From the NCBI RefSeq assembly GCF_041435055.1, contig NZ_CP108002.1, positions 4,092,001 through 4,156,000 of the forward strand: 64,000 nucleotides of DNA, written 5' to 3'. The stretch is from Streptomyces sp. NBC_00341 (lineage in GTDB: Bacteria > Actinomycetota > Actinomycetes > Streptomycetales > Streptomycetaceae). Below are positions 1 to 11,839 of this stretch, in pieces. The stretch's first letter is position 1; every line of letters starts with the position of its first letter. The position numbers and the translations under genes were made by a program. The notes below the pieces were generated by a model that had not been told where the DNA came from, did not search any database, and was given only the letters and a program-made list of their open reading frames with translations.

Positions 1-8
1 GGACCCGC

Positions 9-455
9 TCAGTCCTTGGGCCGCTTGGGCCGCCAGACCACCAGTGCGCTGGTGTGCTGCACGTCCTGGTACGGCACCAGATCGCGCCGGTAGGAGGCGT
101 GCACCTGGGCCTCGCGCTGCTGGAGCGCCGCGTCCGCGCCGTCCACGGCCGCCGAGAGCTCGGCGATCCGCTGCTGGAGCGCGGCGACCTGGTTCTCCAG
201 CTCGATGATGCGCTTGATGCCGGCCAGGTTGATGCCCTCGTCCTGCGACAGCTGCTGCACGGTGCGCAGCAGCTCGATGTCGCGGGCCGAGTAGCGCCTG
301 CCGCGCCCGGCCGTGCGGTCGGGAGAGACCAGGCCGAGGCGGTCGTACTGGCGCAGCGTCTGGGGATGGAGTCCCGAGAGCTGGGCCGCGATCGAGATCA
401 CGTACACCGGGGACTCGTCGGTCAGCTGGTACGGATTACGTCGGCGGCCGTCCAT
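9..455 (-). CDS. hspR: HspR heat-shock repressor (MerR family)
   Basis: 148 aa, complete. An N-terminal MerR-type winged helix (about residues 16-85, with YVISIAAQLSG and TLRQYDRLGLV) is followed by a coiled coil rich in Leu/Gln (about 85-120). In Streptomyces HspR represses the dnaK operon together with DnaK as corepressor by binding HAIR sites; two such sites lie upstream of dnaK at 4314 and 4366. It is the last gene of dnaK-grpE-dnaJ-hspR, one base after dnaJ, so it autoregulates through the operon promoter. Function is from established family knowledge and the operon order fits exactly. Confidence 0.97.
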   Translation of the reverse strand: MDGRRRNPYQLTDESPVYVISIAAQLSGLHPQTLRQYDRLGLVSPDRTAGRGRRYSARDIELLRTVQQLSQDEGINLAGIKRIIELENQVAALQQRIAELSAAVDGADAALQQREAQVHASYRRDLVPYQDVQHTSALVVWRPKRPKD

Positions 456-456
456 C

Positions 457-1653
457 TCAAGCTCCCTTCGCTGCCTGGAACAGCTCCGCCCGCGGGTCCT
501 GGTCCGCGGTGGCCTTGCGATAGGCCTCCAGGGCGTCCCGGGCGTCCGTGCCCAGGTCCTTGGGGACCACCACCTCCACGGTGACCAGCAGGTCGCCGCG
601 GCTGCCGTCCTTGCGCACCGCGCCCTTGCCCCGGGCGCGCATGGTGCGCCCGTTGGGCGTGCCGGCCGGGAGCTTCAGGGTGACCGGGGGGCCGCCGAGG
701 GTGGGCACCTTCACCTCGCCGCCGAGCGCCGCCTCCGTGAAGGTGACGGGCACCGTGACCGTGAGGTTGTCGCCCTTGCGGCCGAAGACCGGGTGGGCGT
801 CGACGTGGACGATGACGTAGAGGTCACCGGCCGGTCCGCCGCGCTCGCCCGGACTGCCCTTGCCGCGCAGCCGGATCCGCTGGCCGTCGGAGACGCCCGC
901 CGGGATCCGCACCTGCATGGTGCGGGACGACTTCGCCCGGCCGCTGCCCTTGCAGACGTCGCAGGGGTCCTGGGCGATGAGGCCCCGGCCCTTGCAGTCC
1001 ACGCAGGGATCGGTGAGCGAGAACCCGCCGCCGGTGCCGCGCGAGACCTGTCCGGTGCCGACGCAGGTCGGGCAGACCCTGGGGGTGCCGTTCTTGTCGC
1101 CGGTGCCGGAGCACGCCTTGCAGGGCGCCTGGCTGGACATCCGCAGCGGGACCGTGGCCCCGTCGACCGCCTCGGTGAAACTGAGCGTCACCTCGGACTC
1201 GATGTCCTGGCCGCGGCGCGGCTGCACCCGGGTGCCAGCGCCGCCGCCCCGGTTGAAGAGGCCGCCGAACACGTCGCCCAGCCCGCCGCCACCGCCGCCG
1301 AAGCCGCCGGCTCCGCCGCCCTGGCCGCCGCCGCCCGGGGTGCCTCCGAAGAGGTCGCCCAGGTCGAAGTTGAAGTTGCCGCCGCCGCTGCCGGGTCCGG
1401 GGCGGAAGCCGCCGTTGCCGAAGAGGGCGCGGGCCTCGTCGTACTCCTTGCGCTTCTTGGTGTCACCGAGGATGTCGTTGGCCTCGGAGATCTCCTTGAA
1501 GCGCTCCTCCGCCTTGTTGTCACCCTTGTTGGCGTCCGGGTGGAACTCGCGGGCGAGCTTCCGGTACGCCTTCTTGATCTCGGCGTCCGTGGCGTCCTTC
1601 GGGACGCCGAGAACCTTGTAGTAGTCCTTCTCGACGAAGTCCTTCGTACTCAT
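457..1653 (-). CDS. dnaJ: Chaperone DnaJ (Hsp40)
   Basis: 398 aa, full length. J domain at about residues 10-75 with the HPD tripeptide (REFHPDANKG), a long Gly/Phe-rich linker (about 80-150), then four CxxCxGxG zinc repeats (CKACSGTG, CPTCVGTG, CVDCKGRG, CDVCKGSG) and the C-terminal substrate-binding domains. It stimulates DnaK ATPase and delivers unfolded clients. Third gene of the operon, separated from grpE by about 120 bp. As the copy linked to hspR it corresponds to DnaJ1 of streptomycetes, which usually have a second dnaJ elsewhere. Confidence 0.97.
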   Translation of the reverse strand: MSTKDFVEKDYYKVLGVPKDATDAEIKKAYRKLAREFHPDANKGDNKAEERFKEISEANDILGDTKKRKEYDEARALFGNGGFRPGPGSGGGNFNFDLGDLFGGTPGGGGQGGGAGGFGGGGGGLGDVFGGLFNRGGGAGTRVQPRRGQDIESEVTLSFTEAVDGATVPLRMSSQAPCKACSGTGDKNGTPRVCPTCVGTGQVSRGTGGGFSLTDPCVDCKGRGLIAQDPCDVCKGSGRAKSSRTMQVRIPAGVSDGQRIRLRGKGSPGERGGPAGDLYVIVHVDAHPVFGRKGDNLTVTVPVTFTEAALGGEVKVPTLGGPPVTLKLPAGTPNGRTMRARGKGAVRKDGSRGDLLVTVEVVVPKDLGTDARDALEAYRKATADQDPRAELFQAAKGA

Positions 1654-1776
1654 CGACGTCCCTCCTTCCGGACGACCGGCCCGGGGCCCCGCGTACGGAT
1701 CGGGCCGGTGTGCGGCGTGATCCGTGCGCGAGGCCCGGTGGCCGGGCGGTGTGCTGCCAGGTGGTCGGACGGAATG

Positions 1777-4310
<2,534 letters not shown>

Positions 4311-4313
4311 CTA

Positions 4314-4334
4314 CTTGAGTGGATCTGGCTCAAG
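4314..4334. promoter_or_regulatory. HAIR operator 1 upstream of dnaK
   Basis: CTTGAGT, seven bases, then GCTCAAG: one mismatch from the HspR consensus CTTGAGT-N7-ACTCAAG. It lies 22 bp upstream of the dnaK start on the minus strand. Confidence 0.9.
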
Positions 4335-4365
4335 GATGCATGACATCGCCCTCGGAGTCAACAGA

Positions 4366-4386
4366 CCTGAGTCGAGGCGACTCAAC
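4366..4386. promoter_or_regulatory. HAIR operator 2 upstream of dnaK
   Basis: CCTGAGT, seven bases, then ACTCAAC: a second, less perfect HAIR inverted repeat 52 bp from the first. The 4387-4649 remainder of this gap shows no gene. Confidence 0.75.
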
Positions 4387-4649
4387 TATCGTGCACGCAC
4401 CTCGCGCCACCAGCGAATTGTCCGCCTTCGTGACGGCGGACACACATCAGGCACACGTCGCATACGTGCCGCATGGGACGAATCCGAACCGCTCCCCGGC
4501 GACACCTGCCCGCCTCGTGGGCCACACACCCCCCACCATCATCGCGCCATGGGATCGTTCTGTCACAAAATGCCGTGAGCCGCACAAAACCGGCACCCGA
4601 TCACCCCAGGCATCCGATACCGGACAGCGACACCAGGCAGGTGTGAACG

Positions 4650-5408
4650 ATGCAGACGCAGAGGCCGAGACGACGGCAGGTGCCGGGGCGCAGCCGACGG
4701 CGGGTGCGGGGACCGCGGCAGACGCGGGGACAGCGGCAGGGGTGGAGTCAGCGGCCGGGCCCGGCGCGGCGCCCCTGGCAGCCACCGCGACCGCCCCGCG
4801 CGGCGCGCACCCGCACAGCTCTCGCCCGCCTGAGAGCCCTCACCCCGCCGCGCCCCACCACCAAACGCACCCTGGACCTGCTTCTCGGCTCGGCCCTCCT
4901 GCTGCTGGCCGCCCCCGCCCTCGCGGCGGCCGCCCTCGCCCTCGCCGTGCGGCGGCGCCCCGGCGGCGTACTGGACCGCTCCCCGCGCACCGGACCGGCG
5001 GGCAGGCCCTTCGTACTGCGGTCACTGCGCACCCGGCGGCTGCGGCTCGACGTGCTCTCCCGGCTGCCGCACGTCGTACGGGGCGAGCTCTCCCTGGTCG
5101 GCCCCGAACCGCTGGCACCGGGCGACGAACGGGGCACGGCCGCCGGTGCGAGAGACTGGCGGCGCGAACTGAAGCCCGGACTGACCGGCCTGGCGCAGGT
5201 ACGCCGCCGCTCGACGATGCCGTGGGACGAGGCGGACCTCCTCGACCAGCACTACGCCGAGCACCGGAGGACCGCCCTGGACCTGGCGATCCTGGCCGAG
5301 GCCGTACACAGTCCGCTGCGCCGGGCGCTCGGCGGACTCGTCCGGCGCGGCCAGGCATGCCTGAGCGACACAGATCACCGCCTGCCCAACTACAGCGTGG
5401 CGGAATAA
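4650..5408 (+). CDS. Bacterial sugar transferase (undecaprenyl-phosphate sugar-1-phosphate transferase family)
   Basis: 252 aa. A basic Pro/Arg/Gln-rich leader of about 70 residues precedes KRTLDLLLGS and one hydrophobic segment (about 72-95). Family landmarks follow: a FVLRSLRT region, SLVGPEPL (for the usual SLVGPRP) and KPGLTGLAQV, then a DxxYAEHRRTALDLAIL helix. This is the C-terminal catalytic module of initiating phosphoglycosyl transferases, which load a sugar phosphate on undecaprenyl phosphate for exopolysaccharide or teichoic-type polymers. It lacks the N-terminal membrane domain of WbaP-like members. It stands alone, so the polymer is unknown. Start chosen at ATG 4650; the low-complexity leader makes it uncertain. 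Confidence 0.8.
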   Translation: MQTQRPRRRQVPGRSRRRVRGPRQTRGQRQGWSQRPGPARRPWQPPRPPRAARTRTALARLRALTPPRPTTKRTLDLLLGSALLLLAAPALAAAALALAVRRRPGGVLDRSPRTGPAGRPFVLRSLRTRRLRLDVLSRLPHVVRGELSLVGPEPLAPGDERGTAAGARDWRRELKPGLTGLAQVRRRSTMPWDEADLLDQHYAEHRRTALDLAILAEAVHSPLRRALGGLVRRGQACLSDTDHRLPNYSVAE

Positions 5409-5509
5409 GTGGATAGTGTCAGCACAGACTGATTAAGTTACTGCTTAGTAATCCCCAGTACGTGCCAGTAGGTGCTGGAACCCACCCTCGCAGGCCCGAG
5501 GAGCCCCCA

Positions 5510-7777
5510 ATGCAACTCGCCGCGATCATCGTGTCGCTGGTGCTGACCGTGGTCGGCGTTGCGCTCATCGCCCGAGCCGTCGCGCAGATCTACCGGTTCG
5601 TCACGCTCGGACAGCCGGTCCCGGCCGGCAGTCGCACGGACAACCCGAAACAGCGCACGATCACCCTGGCCAAGGAGTTCCTCGGCCACACCCGGATGAA
5701 CCGGTGGGGGATCGTCGGCTTCGCGCACTGGTTCGTCGCCATCGGCTTCCTGACGCTGCCACCGACGCTGCTCCAGGCGTACGGACAGCTCTTCAAGGCG
5801 GACTGGGTCCTGCCGATCATCGGTGAATGGCTGCCGTTCGAGCTGTACATCGAGTTCATCGGCCTGATGACGACGGTCGGCATTCTCGTGCTGATCGCCA
5901 TCCGGCTGCTGAACCTGCCCTCCCGGGCCGGCCGCAAGTCGCGGTTCGCGGGCTCGAAGGCCTGGCAGGCGTACTTCGTCGAGTACGTCATCCTCGTCAT
6001 CGGCCTGGCGATCCTGACCCTGCGCGGCCTTGAGGGTGCGATCCACCACGTCGGCGGCTACGAGGCCGCGTACTTCGTCTCGTACCCGCTGGTCCTCGCC
6101 TTCAAGGGACTCGCGCTCGGCACGCTGCAGAACCTCATCTACCTCACCGCGATGATCAAGATCGGCGTCTCGCTGATCTGGATGATCACGGTCGCGCTCA
6201 ACACCAACATGGGTGTCGCCTGGCACCGCTTCCTCGCCTTCCCGAACATCTGGTTCAAGCGCGACGCCGACGGCGGGGTCGCGCTCGGCGCGCTGCAGCC
6301 GATGACGTCGGGCGGCAAGCCGATCGACTGGGAGGACCCCGGCGAGGACGACACCTTCGGTGTCTCCCAGGTCGAGCAGTTCTCCTGGAAGGGCATCCTC
6401 GACTTCTCCACGTGCACGGAGTGCGGCCGCTGCCAGTCGCAGTGCCCCGCCTGGAACACCGGCAAGCCGCTCTCCCCCAAGCTCCTGATCATGTCCCTGC
6501 GCGACCACGCGCACGCCAAGGCCCCGTACCTGCTGGCCGGTGGCGGCAAGGACATGGAGGGCAACGAGAAGGCCACCGAGGAGCAGCTCAAGGACGTCCC
6601 CGCGGCCGCCCTCGCCGAGGCCGAGCGCCCGCTGATCGGCACGGTCGAGGAGAACGGCGTCATCGACCCGGACGTCCTCTGGTCCTGCACCACCTGCGGT
6701 GCGTGCGTGGAGCAGTGCCCGGTCGACATCGAGCACATCGACCACATCGTCGACATGCGCCGCTACCAGGTGATGATCGAGTCCGCGTTCCCGTCCGAGG
6801 CGGGCACGATGCTCAAGAACCTGGAGAAGAAGGGCAACCCCTGGGGGCTCGCCAAGAAGCAGCGCGTCGAGTGGACCAAGGAGGTCGACTTCGAGGTCCC
6901 GATCGTCGGCAAGGACGTCGAGGACCTCACCGAGGTCGACTACCTCTACTGGGTCGGCTGCGCCGGAGCCCTGGAGGACCGCGCCAAGAAGACCACGAAG
7001 GCCTTCGCGGAGCTGCTGCACATCGCGGGCGTCAAGTTCGCGATCATGGGCGGCGACGAGAAGTGCACGGGCGACTCGGCCCGCCGCCTGGGCAACGAAC
7101 CGCTGTTCCAGCAGCTCGGCCAGGAGAACGTGGCGATGCTGAACATGGCCTTCGGCGAGGATGACGAGGACGACTCGACGAAGAAGGCCAAGGCGACGAA
7201 GAAGATCGTCGCGACCTGCCCGCACTGCTTCAACACCATCGCGAACGAGTACCCGCAGCTCGGCGGCGAGTACGAGGTCATCCACCACACGCAGCTGCTC
7301 CAGCACCTGGTGGACGAGGGCAAGCTGATCCCGGTGACGCCGGTCGAGGGTCTGATCACGTACCACGACCCCTGCTACCTGGGCCGTCACAACAAGATCT
7401 ACACGCCCCCGCGCGAGATCATCGCGAAGGTCCCGGGTCTGCGGAACGAGGAGATGCACCGCCACAAGGAGCGCGGCTTCTGCTGCGGCGCCGGTGGTGC
7501 CCGGATGTGGATGGAGGAGCGGATCGGCAAGCGCGTCAACAACGAGCGCGTCGACGAGGCCCTCTCCCTCAACCCGGACATCGTCTCCACGGCCTGCCCG
7601 TTCTGCCTGGTCATGCTGACCGACTCGGTCAACGGCAAGAAGAACGACGGCACGGCGAAGGAGTCGATCCAGGTGGTCGACGTCTCGCAGCTGCTGCTCG
7701 ACTCCGTCAAGACCCCGGCCGACCCGGCGGGCGAGCCGGAAACGGCGGACGCGCCGGAGCCGGAACCGGTGAAGTAA
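5510..7777 (+). CDS. Membrane-anchored Fe-S oxidoreductase (heterodisulfide reductase/CCG-domain family)
   Basis: 755 aa from ATG 5510, preceded by GAGGAG. The N-terminal 250 residues hold several transmembrane helices resembling the nitrate reductase gamma fold. Next come two 4Fe-4S ferredoxin motifs (CTECGRCQSQCPAW and CTTCGACVEQCPVD), then two CCG domains (CPHCFNTIANEY, DPCYLGRH, GFCCGAGGARMW, CPFCLVMLTD). Families with this layout move electrons between a dehydrogenase and membrane carriers; the mycobacterial homologue is the conserved Fe-S reductase Rv0338c. The physiological partner is not in this window. It is monocistronic and ends at a strong hairpin. Confidence 0.9.
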   Translation: MQLAAIIVSLVLTVVGVALIARAVAQIYRFVTLGQPVPAGSRTDNPKQRTITLAKEFLGHTRMNRWGIVGFAHWFVAIGFLTLPPTLLQAYGQLFKADWVLPIIGEWLPFELYIEFIGLMTTVGILVLIAIRLLNLPSRAGRKSRFAGSKAWQAYFVEYVILVIGLAILTLRGLEGAIHHVGGYEAAYFVSYPLVLAFKGLALGTLQNLIYLTAMIKIGVSLIWMITVALNTNMGVAWHRFLAFPNIWFKRDADGGVALGALQPMTSGGKPIDWEDPGEDDTFGVSQVEQFSWKGILDFSTCTECGRCQSQCPAWNTGKPLSPKLLIMSLRDHAHAKAPYLLAGGGKDMEGNEKATEEQLKDVPAAALAEAERPLIGTVEENGVIDPDVLWSCTTCGACVEQCPVDIEHIDHIVDMRRYQVMIESAFPSEAGTMLKNLEKKGNPWGLAKKQRVEWTKEVDFEVPIVGKDVEDLTEVDYLYWVGCAGALEDRAKKTTKAFAELLHIAGVKFAIMGGDEKCTGDSARRLGNEPLFQQLGQENVAMLNMAFGEDDEDDSTKKAKATKKIVATCPHCFNTIANEYPQLGGEYEVIHHTQLLQHLVDEGKLIPVTPVEGLITYHDPCYLGRHNKIYTPPREIIAKVPGLRNEEMHRHKERGFCCGAGGARMWMEERIGKRVNNERVDEALSLNPDIVSTACPFCLVMLTDSVNGKKNDGTAKESIQVVDVSQLLLDSVKTPADPAGEPETADAPEPEPVK

Positions 7778-7800
7778 CCGGTACCGCCACCGCGGTGCGG

Positions 7801-7839
7801 AAGCGGCCGGACCTGCCTCGGGGGCAGGACCGGCCGCTT
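7801..7839 (+). terminator. Rho-independent-type hairpin after the Fe-S reductase
   Basis: A near-perfect stem pairs AAGCGGCCGG with CCGGCCGCTT and CCTGCC with GGCAGG around a small loop, followed by a T-rich tract (CTGCTTTT). Confidence 0.85.
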
Positions 7840-7928
7840 CTGCTTTTCCGCCCCGGTGACGCATCATGTGGGGCGGCCGGCGTGGCATCGAGGTACACGG
7901 AACGAACGAGGGCGGGCGGGCTACTCCA

Positions 7929-9077
7929 GTGCGGATACGAATCGCGAGGGCGACGGCCACCGCCGCGGCCGGCTGCGCCTGCGCCCTCCTGCTGGCGGCC
8001 TGCGGCTCCCCGGACCCCTCCGGCTCCTCCGGCTCCTCCGGACCGGGCAAGAACGGCGACGCCCCGCCCACCGCGCTGTCCGGGCTCGCCGGTGCGCAGC
8101 GCCACCCGGTCCCGCGCGGCACCGGCAGCCACACCCCCGACGACTTCAACGGCGACGGCCACCGCGACCTCGTCCTCAACCACCTGGTGAAGCCCGCGGC
8201 CGACGCCCACGGCGACGACGCGGGCATCGGCATCGTGTACGGCGCCGCCTCCCGCGGCCTGGACCCGTCGGTACGCCAGTTGCTGAGCGCGCACGCGAAC
8301 GCCGCCAAGATCGGCGACACCCTCCCCTCGGCGTTCGACGCGGAGGCCTCCTGCGACCTGGACCGGGACGGCTTCACCGACCTGGTCGTGGCCACCGACC
8401 CCCCGTACAACGGCATCGGGCGCCCGCCCGTACCGCTGCAGATCCTCTTCGGCTCCCCCGCGGGCCTCACCGGCAAGGCGGTCGCGCTCCGCATCCCGGA
8501 CCGGGCCCGCTTCGGCAACGAGTGGCCAGATCACCCGGTCTGCGGCGACTTCGACGGGGACGGGAAGCCCGATCTGGCCGTGACGGCGAGCGCGGGCCGG
8601 CTCAGCTTCCTGCGCGGCCCCTTCACCCGCGACGGCCGCCCGCACAAGGCCGGGGGCACCATCCCGGGGGCCGGCCCCGCGCTGTCCGCGCCCGAGCCCC
8701 GGGCGGACGTGAACGGGGACGGCTACGACGACCTGGTGTACGCCGCCCGCCCCCACGAGCCGGGTACGGCCGCCAAGGGCGCGCTGCTGCTCGGCAGCCC
8801 CGGCGGACCGGGCCGGCCGGGCGGCGCGTACCGCTTCGGGGCCCCGGCCGGAAAGCTCCCGGCGGCGCCCCTGCGCGGGAGCCCGGGGGCCGGCGCCCCG
8901 TCCCGCGCGGAAACGACCCTGCTCATGCGCTACGCGGACTTCGACGGCGACCGGAAGCCGGACACGGTGGTGCGCACCCACCGCGGCGAGACGGCCGACC
9001 TGATCGCCCTGTACCCGGCGGCCACCCCGGACCGCCCACTGATCACGTTCACCAGCGCGCTGTTCAACGCGGGCTGA
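7929..9077 (+). CDS. FG-GAP/VCBS repeat lipoprotein
   Basis: 382 aa from GTG 7929. The N-terminus (VRIRIARATATAAAG) leads into a hydrophobic stretch and lipobox LLAAC, followed by a Ser/Gly linker, so it is a lipid-anchored extracellular protein. At least four calcium-binding FG-GAP loops are visible: DDFNGDGHRDL, DLDRDGFTDL, GDFDGDGKPDL, DVNGDGYDDL, and a fifth DFDGDRKPDT, giving a beta-propeller like integrin alpha N-terminal domains. Ligand unknown. An upstream in-frame ATG at 7866 lies too close to the terminator and would not give a good signal peptide. Confidence 0.85.
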   Translation: MRIRIARATATAAAGCACALLLAACGSPDPSGSSGSSGPGKNGDAPPTALSGLAGAQRHPVPRGTGSHTPDDFNGDGHRDLVLNHLVKPAADAHGDDAGIGIVYGAASRGLDPSVRQLLSAHANAAKIGDTLPSAFDAEASCDLDRDGFTDLVVATDPPYNGIGRPPVPLQILFGSPAGLTGKAVALRIPDRARFGNEWPDHPVCGDFDGDGKPDLAVTASAGRLSFLRGPFTRDGRPHKAGGTIPGAGPALSAPEPRADVNGDGYDDLVYAARPHEPGTAAKGALLLGSPGGPGRPGGAYRFGAPAGKLPAAPLRGSPGAGAPSRAETTLLMRYADFDGDRKPDTVVRTHRGETADLIALYPAATPDRPLITFTSALFNAG

Positions 9078-9217
9078 CCATGCCGCGCGCGACCTGCCGG
9101 GTCCCTGTGGACAACCCCCCGGGGTTCCCTTAGGGGATGTCACAGCTGAGCCTCAAAGGCGGTCCAGTTCCCCCGCCCCTCCCACCGACCCCGGGCGGAC
9201 CAGGTACGTTCGATTAC

Positions 9218-10201
9218 GTGGCTGGATTCAGGATCGGACGCGGCCGGGACAACCGCACCCCGCAGCAAGCGCAGCAGCAACCGCGGCAGCAGCCGTACGG
9301 CAATCAGGCACCGCCGCCGTACGGACAGCAGCAATGGCCGCCGACGGGAGGAAACGGCACCCCGCACAACGGCGGTGGCTACCAGGGCGGCTACAACGGA
9401 GGCGGCCAGAACAACGGCGGCCACCAGGCCGGTGGCGGCTACCAGGGCAGTGGCGGGTACCAGGGCAGTGGCGGGTACCAGGGCAGTGGACCGGACGAGC
9501 CGGAGTACTTCGCCGATCCGTACCCCCAGCCGCACCCGCAGCAGGGTGGCGACCCGTACGCGAACAACCCGGGTCACACGCAGGCCTTCAGCATCAACGA
9601 GGACCCCTACGGCGACGGGAACACCTACCGCGCCGGTCAGGCCCCCGTCCAGCCGTCGGGCCCGCGCCTGCACTGGAAGCAGCTGCTGACCGGCATCGTG
9701 ACGCGCCCCGCCCCGACGTTCTGGCAGATGCGCGACTACCCCGTCTGGGGCCCGGCGCTCATCGTCACGTTCCTCTACGGCCTGCTGGCGCTCTTCGGCT
9801 TCGACCAGGCCCGCGACGACGCGATCAACGCCCCGGTCGGCAACGCCATCCCCTACGTCATCATCACCGGCGCCGGCTTCGTGATCGGCGGCCTGGTGCT
9901 CGGCGCGGTGACCCACTCGCTCGCCCGCCAGCTGGGCGGCGACGGCGCCTGGCAGCCGACGGTGGGCCTCTCCATGCTGATCATGTCGATCACGGACGCC
10001 CCGCGCCTGATCTTCGCGCTGTTCCTGGGCGGCGAGAACTCCCTGGTCCAGATCCTCGGCTGGCTGACCTGGCTGGCGGCGGCGGCCCTGCTCACCTCGA
10101 TGGTGAGCAAGTCCCACGACCTGCCGTGGCCGAAGGCGCTGGGCGCGAGCGCGATCCAGCTGATCGCGCTGGTGTCGATCCTCAAGCTGGGCACGATCTG
10201 A
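9218..10201 (+). CDS. Yip1-domain membrane protein with Gln/Gly-rich N-terminus
   Basis: 327 aa from GTG 9218 (protein begins VAGFRIGRGRDN, the form expected for streptomycete homologues; a further-upstream ATG at 9137 is in frame). Residues 10-150 are low complexity (Gln, Gly, Tyr, Asn, Pro) with three 6-residue GGYQGS repeats. The C-terminal half has about five transmembrane helices of the Yip1 family (GPALIVTFLYGLLALFGF and on). Function is not established in bacteria. It converges on the phosphoribosyltransferase gene across a shared hairpin. Confidence 0.85.
   Translation: MAGFRIGRGRDNRTPQQAQQQPRQQPYGNQAPPPYGQQQWPPTGGNGTPHNGGGYQGGYNGGGQNNGGHQAGGGYQGSGGYQGSGGYQGSGPDEPEYFADPYPQPHPQQGGDPYANNPGHTQAFSINEDPYGDGNTYRAGQAPVQPSGPRLHWKQLLTGIVTRPAPTFWQMRDYPVWGPALIVTFLYGLLALFGFDQARDDAINAPVGNAIPYVIITGAGFVIGGLVLGAVTHSLARQLGGDGAWQPTVGLSMLIMSITDAPRLIFALFLGGENSLVQILGWLTWLAAAALLTSMVSKSHDLPWPKALGASAIQLIALVSILKLGTI
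9438..9491 (+). repeat. 18-bp tandem repeat x3 inside the Yip1 gene
   Basis: GGCTACCAGGGCAGTGGC-type units repeat three times without breaking frame, encoding GGYQGS copies; copy number is likely to vary among strains. Confidence 0.8.
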
Positions 10202-10210
10202 CGGAGCGGA

Positions 10211-10246
10211 AAAGACCCCCGGGGCCGCCTGGCCCCGGGGGTCTTT
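10211..10246. terminator. Bidirectional hairpin terminator
   Basis: A perfect 16-bp inverted repeat (AAAGACCCCCGGGGCC with its complement, 4-nt loop) between two converging genes gives an A-run and a T-run on either side, so it can terminate both. Confidence 0.9.
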
Positions 10247-10268
10247 CCATGTCCATCGCCATCGCAGC

Positions 10269-10769
10269 TCAGGCGTCCAGAACCTGCCCACTGCGCCGCA
10301 CGACGGGCTTCTCCACGCTCCAGGGGAAGTTGATCCAGCGATCGGTCTTCTTCCACACGTACTCGCACTGCACGAGCGAGTGCGACTTCTCGTAGATGAC
10401 GGCGGACCGCACCTCCGCGACATGATCGATGCAGAAGTCGCGCACCAGCTTCAGCGTCTTCCCGGTATCGGCGACGTCGTCGGCGATCAGGACCTTCTTG
10501 TCCGAGAAGTCGATGGCGTTCGGCACGGGCGCGAGCATGACGGGCATTTCGAGTGTGGTGCCCACCCCGGTATAGAACTCCACATTCACCAGGTGGATGT
10601 TCTTGCAGTCCAGCGCGTACGCCAGCCCGCCCGCGACGAACACCCCGCCGCGCGCGATGCTCAGCACCACATCCGGCTCGTACCCGTCATCGGCCACGGC
10701 CTGCGCCAGCTCCCGCACGGCGTGCCCGAAACCGTCGTACGTCAGATTCTCCCGCACGTCATCACTCAC
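10269..10769 (-). CDS. Phosphoribosyltransferase
   Basis: 166 aa from GTG 10769. The type I PRTase PRPP loop VLIADDVADTGKTL is present (about residues 95-108), preceded by LSIARGGVFVAGGLA. The C-terminus has WINFPWS as in hypoxanthine/xanthine PRTase-like proteins common in actinobacteria. It probably salvages purine bases with PRPP; the exact base cannot be told from sequence. It sits 6 bp downstream of dcd, giving a two-gene nucleotide metabolism operon. Confidence 0.87.
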   Translation of the reverse strand: MSDDVRENLTYDGFGHAVRELAQAVADDGYEPDVVLSIARGGVFVAGGLAYALDCKNIHLVNVEFYTGVGTTLEMPVMLAPVPNAIDFSDKKVLIADDVADTGKTLKLVRDFCIDHVAEVRSAVIYEKSHSLVQCEYVWKKTDRWINFPWSVEKPVVRRSGQVLDA

Positions 10770-10775
10770 CCGGCA

Positions 10776-11351
10776 TCACACCTGCGTCCGGTGGAAGTTC
10801 ATAAAGGAACGCGACGCGGTGGGACCGCGCTGCCCCTGATACCGCGACCCGTACCGCTCGGAGCCGTACGGGAACTCCGACGGAGAGGTCAGCCGGAACA
10901 TGCACAGCTGGCCGATCTTCATCCCCGGCCAGAGCTTGATCGGCAGCGTCGCCAGATTCGACAGCTCCAGCGTCACGTGCCCGGAGAACCCCGGATCGAT
11001 GAACCCGGCCGTCGAATGCGTCACCAGCCCGAGCCGGCCGAGCGAACTCTTGCCCTCCAGCCGCGACGCGAGATCGTCGGGCAGCGAGATGACCTCGTAC
11101 GTCGAGGCGAGCACGAACTCACCGGGGTGCAGGATGAACGCCTCGTCCCCGTCCGGCTCGACGGTACGGGTCAGATCGACCTGCTCGACGGCGGGATCGA
11201 TATGCGGGTAGCGGTGATTCTCGAACACCCGGAAGTAGCGGTCGAGCCGCACATCGATACTCGACGGCTGCACCATCGACGTATCGAACGGATCAATACG
11301 TACGCGTCCGGCGTCGATCTCGGCCCGGATGTCCTTGTCTGAGAGAAGCAC
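10776..11351 (-). CDS. dcd: dCTP deaminase
   Basis: 191 aa from GTG 11351 (protein [15 protein letters not shown]), the usual length. Characteristic motifs include [32 protein letters not shown] and the [19 protein letters not shown] active-site strand. It deaminates dCTP to dUTP, feeding dTMP synthesis; some actinobacterial enzymes are bifunctional. The upstream in-frame extension to 11387 is not needed because the family begins MLLSDKDI. Likely cotranscribed with the downstream phosphoribosyltransferase. Confidence 0.96.
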   Translation of the reverse strand: MLLSDKDIRAEIDAGRVRIDPFDTSMVQPSSIDVRLDRYFRVFENHRYPHIDPAVEQVDLTRTVEPDGDEAFILHPGEFVLASTYEVISLPDDLASRLEGKSSLGRLGLVTHSTAGFIDPGFSGHVTLELSNLATLPIKLWPGMKIGQLCMFRLTSPSEFPYGSERYGSRYQGQRGPTASRSFMNFHRTQV

Positions 11352-11429
11352 CCACCGAGGATACGCAGAACGCGCGGACCCACCCACATCGGGCCGCCCC
11401 GCGCGCCTGTCACCACGCTCCCAGAAGCC

Positions 11430-11603
11430 CTACCGCTCCTCGAACCCCACCGGCACGGCATGCCGCAACCGGGCGCAACGAGGACAGCGGATAAGCCGCC
11501 CGGGACCGATCCGCCCGGACCCGAGCTGCTGCATCGGGAACGAGGCGGTAGCGAAAACGTGCCCTTCGGCACAGCGGACGACGGTGCGTTCCATGGACTC
11601 CAT
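11430..11603 (-). CDS. Small zinc-ribbon-like protein (57 aa)
   Basis: 57 aa; an alternative start is ATG 11594. The translation contains ERTVVRCAEGHVF, MQQLGSGRIGPGRLI and RCPRCARLRH. A CPRC knuckle plus an earlier Cys/His pair (RCAEGH) suggest a treble-clef or zinc-ribbon. Proteins of this type are widespread, small and uncharacterised in streptomycetes. It lies 78 bp upstream of dcd on the same strand and may share its transcript. The remaining gap to the tRNA (11604-11839) shows no gene. Confidence 0.65.
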   Translation of the reverse strand: MESMERTVVRCAEGHVFATASFPMQQLGSGRIGPGRLIRCPRCARLRHAVPVGFEER

Positions 11604-11839
11604 CAAGTCCCTTCCCCATCAAGCCGTGGACGAGAAAGCCACATTAGGGGATGAACAGGACGCCACTCCACACGGCACTCCGACAACCCACGCTACGCCC
11701 CCAACTCCCGCCCCACCCACCCGCATCCACCCCGCACCACAACACCCTCCCGCCCCACCCACCACCTGGGCACACACATCGAGGGGCCCGCCATGGGGTA
11801 CAGTGTGGGACGATGCATCGCTGGTCAGCCAGCGCGTAC

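Noticed and set aside
5438..8518. 1026-aa minus-strand open frame
   Set aside because: Lies opposite the Fe-S reductase and FG-GAP lipoprotein, has no motif and shows the composition of a GC-rich shadow frame.
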